Below are positions 58,451 through 64,000 of a stretch of DNA of 64,000 nt, one piece after another. Numbering within the stretch: the stretch's first letter is position 1; every line of letters begins with the position of its first letter. The DNA is from Carboxylicivirga caseinilyticus (lineage in GTDB: Bacteria > Bacteroidota > Bacteroidia > Bacteroidales > Marinilabiliaceae): positions 56,423 to 120,422 of the forward strand of contig JAFMVE010000012.1 of NCBI GenBank assembly GCA_025499705.1, read 5' to 3'. The notes under the pieces are model-generated. The model was not told where the DNA came from, ran no database searches, and saw only the letters and a list, made by a program, of their open reading frames with translations. A program made the translations under genes and the position numbers.

Positions 58451-60607
58451 TTATATTGGTTGAATTCCTTCAACAGTAGGTTTAACGGGTATTATTTTTC
58501 CATCCTCATCAAAAGAAAGTTGATCGATACATGTTTCGCGATGAAAACCAGCAGAACGACCCATGTTAATTCCTTTTGGACGGGTAAAGCGGTGATACAC
58601 AAGAAACCAATTGTCTGTATCCGGAATCTGTAATACGGAGTTATGACCTGTTCCATAAATTCCAAGTTCAGGATTTTTCTCAATCACAATATTATCTTCT
58701 GGTATAGTAAGCTTGCCCAAAGGTGATTTAGAAGTTGCATAGCGCACCCTGTAATTTGGACTTCTTGTATCATCTTCGCTCCACATAAAATAATACGTTC
58801 CATTACGGTAACTTACATAAGCACCTTCGCGGAAGGTCCGGTCTGGAGTCATAATTGTTAGCGTATTTTCTTTGATTGATAACATATCATCATTCAGTTC
58901 GGCTCCTGCCAGATATCCATTACCCCAGTAAAAATAGCTTTTGTTAGTAACCGGATCGGTAAATACATCGGGATCAATGACCTGACCATTATTAATTCCA
59001 TTAGGGTGTTTACTGATAAATGGAGCACCTGAATCGACAAATGGACCGGTAGGATTATCGGCAACAGCCACACCTATTTTTTGTGCAGCAGTAAAATAGT
59101 AGAAATACTTGTATTGGCCATTTATCTTCTTTTCAACAATACAAGGAGCCCATGCATTGCGATCAGCCCATGTTACATCTTTTTTGAGATCAATTATTAC
59201 ATTTTCTTCTTTCCAGTCGACCAGGTTATCTGATGAAAAAACCTTAAAAAAGTCACCAGACCAACCCCAAAAACCATCACTGGTTGGGTAGATGTAATAT
59301 TTTCCGGTTTTTTCGGCATATAGAATTTCAGGATCTGCATAATAACCAGTCAATACAGGATTATGATCGGGATTGGCTGAAACTGTATATTGTGTTGAAC
59401 CCTGATCGGAGATGCTTAATGTATAGGTTACAGCGCCATTTGAAAAATCTTGCGCACCAGACGGACTTATTGAGAATCCGGGGAAACATTTGAATTGAGG
59501 ATCAAAATTGCTTAGGTCAACTCCATTTAATACAGGAAGATGGATGGACTTTTGATCACCTTGCACATAAACATTGTTTAGTTTTAATTGGGGAGATGTG
59601 GCTTCCAGGATAGGATCAGTGAGACTACCCCATTTACTTACCAATCTTTCCATTTCAGATTTTGTAATGGAAATAACAGTACCATGACGAGGGTGAAAAT
59701 TCATTGATATTTCATGATCAATTATTTCAAAGTTGATTAGATCGCTTGTCTTCGCAAATTGATAGGTACCTCGCATGTAAACATCATACATTAAAATCCA
59801 CTCTTCGGTGTTATTTAATTTAAACACACATGAACCTTCTACATTATGTGTTTCTTTGTCCACTCGCTGACTACCTTGTTGTACATATCCTTCTGTCAGT
59901 TTATCAGAAATAGCAAGCTTGATTCCTGGTTTTCCGTCTTCTGATTTAAAGAAAAAATGAAACTTACCATCTTTTTCAACAATGTCGCCATCAATGCAGG
60001 CATTATTAGTTGGGCTGAAAAATAATTGTTTGGGAGCCGCCTCAAACCCGGTGAAATCACTGTTTGCATATGCATAATAAATGATGTCTGGATCACCGTT
60101 GGTTTTCATTGAAAAATACACCATATATTTTCCTTTTTCTTTGTCATATATGGTTTGTGGAGCCCAAACTCTGTTTACCTGTCCAAATTCTTCAGGATAA
60201 AGTTCGGGGATATTTAATACGGTTGATTCCCAGTTGATCAAATCAGTTGATTTCATAAGAATCATGGCTTTGTTGTTCCAGCCCATATCCGGAACATATA
60301 AATCGGTAATAACCATATAGAATGTTCTACCATCTTCTCCCCTCAGAATATGCGGATCTCGCACGCCACCTGATGAACTAATCTTTTTGGAATCAATTAC
60401 GGGGTGGTTGTTATTTAGTGCTCTGAAATTATAACCGTCCTCGCTAACTGCATAGTGTATTTGCTCTTGGCCGGGACCATTTCCAACAAAATAAGCAAAT
60501 AAGTAACCCGAAAACTCTTCCTTTTTTCCACAGGAAGTTAATATGCTTAGAAGAAGAAAGCTGGGTAAAAGAAGCTTAAATAGTCGGCTGATAAAATTGA
60601 TTCTCAT
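58451..60607 (-). CDS. Tandem GH43 protein (two five-bladed propellers), lipoprotein
   Basis: A 718-residue lipoprotein (lipobox SILTSC, Cys26, then GKKEE). The first GH43-like domain (about 32-335) has GGVRDPHILRGEDG, VWAPQTIYDKEKGKYMVYFS, ACIDGDIVEKDGKFHFF and HNVEGSCVF, holding the expected Asp/Asp/Glu. The second (about 405-715) has TGYYADPEILYAEKTGKYYIYP, AWAPCIVEK, VIDPDVFTDPVTNKSYFYWG and FREGAYVSYRNGTYYFMWSEDD. Both look catalytically intact. Such enzymes act on arabinofuranosyl or xylosyl side chains. It is first in the minus-strand operon with DUF2264 35 bases downstream. Confidence 0.9.
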   Translation of the reverse strand: MRINFISRLFKLLLPSFLLLSILTSCGKKEEFSGYLFAYFVGNGPGQEQIHYAVSEDGYNFRALNNNHPVIDSKKISSSGGVRDPHILRGEDGRTFYMVITDLYVPDMGWNNKAMILMKSTDLINWESTVLNIPELYPEEFGQVNRVWAPQTIYDKEKGKYMVYFSMKTNGDPDIIYYAYANSDFTGFEAAPKQLFFSPTNNACIDGDIVEKDGKFHFFFKSEDGKPGIKLAISDKLTEGYVQQGSQRVDKETHNVEGSCVFKLNNTEEWILMYDVYMRGTYQFAKTSDLINFEIIDHEISMNFHPRHGTVISITKSEMERLVSKWGSLTDPILEATSPQLKLNNVYVQGDQKSIHLPVLNGVDLSNFDPQFKCFPGFSISPSGAQDFSNGAVTYTLSISDQGSTQYTVSANPDHNPVLTGYYADPEILYAEKTGKYYIYPTSDGFWGWSGDFFKVFSSDNLVDWKEENVIIDLKKDVTWADRNAWAPCIVEKKINGQYKYFYYFTAAQKIGVAVADNPTGPFVDSGAPFISKHPNGINNGQVIDPDVFTDPVTNKSYFYWGNGYLAGAELNDDMLSIKENTLTIMTPDRTFREGAYVSYRNGTYYFMWSEDDTRSPNYRVRYATSKSPLGKLTIPEDNIVIEKNPELGIYGTGHNSVLQIPDTDNWFLVYHRFTRPKGINMGRSAGFHRETCIDQLSFDEDGKIIPVKPTVEGIQPI

Positions 60608-60966
60608 CTTTAATAAAATATTTCACTCTAATGTTTGGATTCAGAATTTATCCGAATCAAAAGACTCAGATAATGACAAAGATATTTTAAGCTTATTTAA
60701 AGAAATGTCATAAAAACGGAAATTACTATCACAAATTAAGCAATGCTAAAACAAGGCTTTGACAGGGTTGTCAATATTTCTACAAAGCCCAACTATAGCA
60801 GCTTTTCGTGAGGTTATTTGTTTTGTCAAAAAATATTTTTAATATCTGTTTAAACAGGAATTCAGTGTAAATAAATGCAAATACTTGTCAAATTTCTGCA
60901 AATCCAAATAATGCTATTTATCTAGTTTTGAACATCTGACTTGAAGTATTATTTAATTAATGAATT
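60608..60966. other. Divergent intergenic region upstream of GH43 and adhesin-like genes
   Basis: A 359-base gap with no coding signal. CAAAGATA at 60677 (TATCTTTG on the minus strand) could be the -7 element of the GH43 operon. TTGACA/TGTCAA (60759-60774) is a 6-bp hairpin nested within GGCTTTG/CAAAGCC (60755-60789). TTGTCAA occurs at 60768, 60823 and 60885. TAGTTTTG at 60923 could be a -7 element for the plus-strand gene. Confidence 0.5.
60923..60930 (+). promoter_or_regulatory. Putative -7 element for the adhesin-like gene
   Basis: TAGTTTTG matches TAnnTTTG and lies 36 bases before the ATG at 60967. No clear -33 partner was found at 19-21 bases. Confidence 0.4.
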
Positions 60967-63885
60967 ATGAAAAAAATAGGTTTACTTTTTAAACTTTTTA
61001 TGGCTCTGATCGCACTTGTAATAGGAGCCAATTCAGTTTCGGCACAAACAACCGATACTGTTGGGTTGTTTAATCCTGCCTTATCAGCCAGACATATTGT
61101 GTATTCTGAATTGATGTTGTATGATGTAGATGAAGATGGAAATTTCGATGCTGCATTTGTTTTGTCACAAGATACTGTTAAAGTCTGGGATGATTATTCA
61201 ACCTCACTAGCTTTTTATGATGAAGGATTTAAGATTAGAAATGGGGGTGGATTTACAAGTTCTAATACCATTATTCCAGTTGCAGGTGAAATTACAAAAG
61301 TTTGGACAGCTGTTGATGTTGCTAATATGACCTACAAAACTTATGTACAGGTAGGTACTATGGAGTATCCTGAACTGGTTTACAATGGTGATGCTGCCTT
61401 TAGAAATACTGCCATTACAGCTTTAAACTATTGGTCAACATTACACAATGCTAATAGTGAGCCGGATTCAGTAGCGGTAAAAACTATAGAATTTCAAACA
61501 AGTAGTGATGCTACTTTAAGAAGTGTAACTGCAAATATTGGTACTATTGAATATTTTACTGCTGATCAGGAATATGTTTTAACAGTTCCTTATGGTACAA
61601 CTGAAGTTACCATGGATGTGGTTGCAAATGGTATTGGTGCAAATGTTCAGATCTCTGATGGAGATGTTGTTTATGAAAACGGAGTAGTTGCGATACCTTC
61701 AGAATCTGATGGTATTGATTTGTATATTTGGGTTGATGCATTCGATGGTACACAAAATGAATATATTCTTACAATTAATGTTGATCAGGGTGCAGTAAAT
61801 CCAAATTTAAGTGATATTCAATTGTCAACGGGTAGATTAACTGCAACTTTTGATGCTAATGTTACTGAATATACTGCTTTTGTTCCTTATGGTACATCAA
61901 GTGTTATTGTTACAGGTGTTCCAACGTGGTCTGGTGCTAATGTTGCTGGCGATGGTGAAATTACATTAACTGATGGTGTTGGTACCGCAACTATTGTTGT
62001 TACATCACAAACAGGTGGTTTTACCAATACATACATTGTAAATGTTTTTGAATCTGAAATTAGAACCGGACAGGACTTTTATATTGAGCAAGAATTATCT
62101 GGCTTTGTAATGGGTGCAGGAGTAACATTACAAGCAGCCGCAAAAGATGAACCTACACAATTGTGGCAAATTGAAGCGAGTGGTGTTGATAATCAATATT
62201 TTATAAAAAACAAGAATAATCAATATTTATCTCATTCATCATCAACTTACTGGAATTTATTGATGCGAGATAATCTGACGGAAAATTTAGATAGTTGTCG
62301 TTTTGTTATAGAAGAATTTGAGCCTGGTAAAACTAGAATTGCTTCAGTAATTAAAGCTGAAGAGGCTAACAGATATATTGCTACTGATGGAACAGCTATT
62401 GGTAATGCATTGTATTCGAATAAGGCACCAACGAATGAGCGCGGTGTTTGGGTTTTCAAAACAGCTGATCAAGTATTTCCTCGTGATGCTTATTTGGTTG
62501 ATTTATCGGTTAATGATTTATCATTATATCCTTCTTTCGGTCCATCAAAAACTGATTATCATGTAACCTTACCTGCGGGAACAAACTCTGTAATGATAGG
62601 TGCTACTGCGGAAGAAAATGATGCAGTTATTACAGGTACAGGAACAGTTTCTACATCTGCAAATACGGGTATGTTTACTATCAGTGTAACAACTGCTGAT
62701 GGTTTATATACAAAAATCTATACTATAGAGTATATCAAAGATACTCCGCTTACCTTAATGCACTCATATACTTTTGCTGATGGAACAGCTGAAGATATGG
62801 TCGGTACGGCTAATGGTTATGTTGTGGGTGGTAATATTACTGATGGTATTTATATGACAGAAACGTTAGGAGATTATATCGAATTTCCAGCTGCAGAAAT
62901 TGCGATAAATACTTATCCAACCATTACATTCGAGTATTTTATTGCATCGGGGGCAAATGAAACAACTAATACAATGCTTTCATTCTTTGGAGATAATATT
63001 AATACATACGGAGTAAATGGTGTATTTACTGCAACTAAGAGTAGAGCAGCAATATCATGTCTTAATGAGGGAGCCCCTTGGAATGCTGAGTCTGGAGTTG
63101 ATGGAGCGAGTATCGAGAATGGTGAATTTTATCATGTTGTAACTGTTCTGACAAATGAAACTATTTCAATGTATATTAGAGGTAGTTTGGTTGGTACGGC
63201 TAATTTGTCAGATGATAACAAGATCTACAACTTAAGTAACGAATTAGCTTACCTCTGTAATTCTGGATACGATTCTGACGCTACATGGTTAGGATCAGTA
63301 TATGAGTTTAATATTTATAGTGGAATAATGACTGAACAAGAGGCACAAATAAGATATTTTTCATATAATCCTGCTACCAGTGTTACAGATGCAACATTAA
63401 GTGATTTAACTGTTGATGGACTAACTATTGAAGGTTTTAATCCAGCTAATTTGAACTATGTGGTTTCTTTGGAAGATGGAGCTTCAGTTCCTACAATATC
63501 AGGTACTGCAAAAGTTTCAGGAGCTATTGTATCATCCGTTAGTCAGGCTGGTTCTTTCCCTGGTGTAGCAACTATTGAGGTGACAGCTGCAGACGGAGTT
63601 ACTAAAAATACTTATACTGTTGAATTTGAAGTAGCTACTGGTATTGGTAAGGCTGCTAAAGAAGGTGCTGTTAAAGTGTATCCTACGGTGTCATCTGGTG
63701 AATTTACCGTAGAAATGGAAGGAATGTCATCTGTTATTTCTGTATATGATCTTGCAGGAGGACTTGTTAAACAAGTTAAATCAAATGCAAAAAGTGAAAT
63801 CATCTCAATTGACCAAAACGGTATGTATATCGTTAAGGTAGAAGTTGACGGAGTAAGTGAATTATTTAAGGTATTTAAGAAATAA
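60967..63885 (+). CDS. Large type IX secreted protein with cadherin-like, beta-trefoil-like and LamG-like domains
   Basis: A 972-residue protein with a signal peptide ending SVSAQ (residue 27). A Bacteroidota-type N-terminal region (to about 190) is followed by two cadherin-like beta-sandwich domains (about 200-285 and 286-365: VTEYTAFVPYGTSSVIV). A ricin/beta-trefoil-like segment spans about 368-500 (EPTQLWQIEASGVDNQYFIK). A third cadherin-like domain lies at 505-597, a LamG-type sandwich at 598-800, a fourth cadherin-like domain at about 806-890, and a type IX sorting domain at the end (VKVYPTVSSGEFTVEM, GMYIVKVEVDG). No catalytic motif was seen. It is probably a cell-surface or released glycan-binding or adhesive protein near the polysaccharide locus. 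Confidence 0.8.
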   Translation: MKKIGLLFKLFMALIALVIGANSVSAQTTDTVGLFNPALSARHIVYSELMLYDVDEDGNFDAAFVLSQDTVKVWDDYSTSLAFYDEGFKIRNGGGFTSSNTIIPVAGEITKVWTAVDVANMTYKTYVQVGTMEYPELVYNGDAAFRNTAITALNYWSTLHNANSEPDSVAVKTIEFQTSSDATLRSVTANIGTIEYFTADQEYVLTVPYGTTEVTMDVVANGIGANVQISDGDVVYENGVVAIPSESDGIDLYIWVDAFDGTQNEYILTINVDQGAVNPNLSDIQLSTGRLTATFDANVTEYTAFVPYGTSSVIVTGVPTWSGANVAGDGEITLTDGVGTATIVVTSQTGGFTNTYIVNVFESEIRTGQDFYIEQELSGFVMGAGVTLQAAAKDEPTQLWQIEASGVDNQYFIKNKNNQYLSHSSSTYWNLLMRDNLTENLDSCRFVIEEFEPGKTRIASVIKAEEANRYIATDGTAIGNALYSNKAPTNERGVWVFKTADQVFPRDAYLVDLSVNDLSLYPSFGPSKTDYHVTLPAGTNSVMIGATAEENDAVITGTGTVSTSANTGMFTISVTTADGLYTKIYTIEYIKDTPLTLMHSYTFADGTAEDMVGTANGYVVGGNITDGIYMTETLGDYIEFPAAEIAINTYPTITFEYFIASGANETTNTMLSFFGDNINTYGVNGVFTATKSRAAISCLNEGAPWNAESGVDGASIENGEFYHVVTVLTNETISMYIRGSLVGTANLSDDNKIYNLSNELAYLCNSGYDSDATWLGSVYEFNIYSGIMTEQEAQIRYFSYNPATSVTDATLSDLTVDGLTIEGFNPANLNYVVSLEDGASVPTISGTAKVSGAIVSSVSQAGSFPGVATIEVTAADGVTKNTYTVEFEVATGIGKAAKEGAVKVYPTVSSGEFTVEMEGMSSVISVYDLAGGLVKQVKSNAKSEIISIDQNGMYIVKVEVDGVSELFKVFKK

Positions 63886-63976
63886 CTTACAATAAAGATT
63901 TAATCAAAGAGGGTGTCCAAAAACTAAACATCAAAACAACGTTAGTTTCAATTTGTAATAAAATATCATTTTATGT

Positions 63977-64000
63977 CACCCCTAAATCCCCTGAAGGGGA
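63977..64000. repeat. Dispersed-repeat-like sequence cut by the right edge
   Basis: CACCCCTAAATCCCCTGAAG, continuing to GGGA at the edge, contains the inverted repeat TCCCCT/AGGGGA (63987-64000). Similar CCCCTAAATCCCC-type sequences recur in Bacteroidota genomes and often sit beside mobile elements. Only the edge is visible. Confidence 0.4.

Noticed and set aside
60768..60891. Three TTGTCAA copies as a regular operator array
   Set aside because: Spacings of 55 and 62 bases are irregular and the word is short; only noted in passing.

Overview
The window looks like a chromosomal segment of an AT-rich member of the Bacteroidota, probably a plant- or algal-polysaccharide degrader of the Marinilabiliales/Bacteroidales type; this lineage call is an inference. 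The evidence is a SusC/SusD pair, surface glycan-binding proteins with IPT/TIG domains, a hybrid two-component regulator (HTCS), type IX secretion C-terminal signals, Bacteroidota-type promoter -7 elements (TAnnTTTG) and about twenty carbohydrate-active enzymes. No tRNA, rRNA, CRISPR array or intact mobile element was seen.

Region 1 (1-2142, minus strand) is an operon of five genes: a DUF134/UPF0251 DNA-binding protein, a NifX/NifB-like small protein, a DUF5320 protein and two MinD-type ATPases, the last cut by the left edge. It resembles the 'orange protein' type modules of anaerobes. A pair of imperfect palindromes precedes it. Region 2 (2432-4078) is a lone lipoprotein sulfatase. Region 3 (4384-7108) is a TPR-LytS-like kinase and a LytTR response regulator, followed by a same-strand envelope cluster (7254-13671): beta-barrel, OmpA-like protein, LemA, DUF3137, a lipoprotein and a three-repeat type IX secreted protein.

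Region 4 (13761-39572) is a beta-mannan utilization locus. It holds an AraC regulator, GH26 mannanase, GH130 mannosylglucose phosphorylase, GPH-type sugar transporter, GH2 beta-mannosidase, GH5_8-like mannanase, SusC, SusD, two IPT/TIG surface glycan-binding proteins, a second GH26, two different SGNH-type esterases, a 2-epimerase, GH27 alpha-galactosidase and GH9. Together these give a complete route: surface cleavage of (acetylated, galactosylated) mannan, outer-membrane import, periplasmic debranching, import of mannobiose, epimerization to mannosylglucose and phosphorolysis to mannose-1-phosphate and glucose.

Region 5 (39798-60607) has a different enzyme set that fits xyloglucan or a related arabinosylated/galactosylated glucan: GH5_4-like endoglucanase with BACON domains, GH31 with a PA14 insert (alpha-xylosidase type), GH3 beta-glucosidase and an HTCS. 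These converge on a minus-strand operon of tandem GH43, DUF2264, GH51 arabinofuranosidase and GH2 beta-galactosidase. It has no SusC/SusD pair of its own, so the whole may be one composite hemicellulose locus served by a single importer. Region 6 (60967-63885) is a large type IX secreted, adhesin-like protein; a short dispersed-repeat-like sequence reaches the right edge. Many genes in regions 3-5 are followed by stable intercistronic hairpins.
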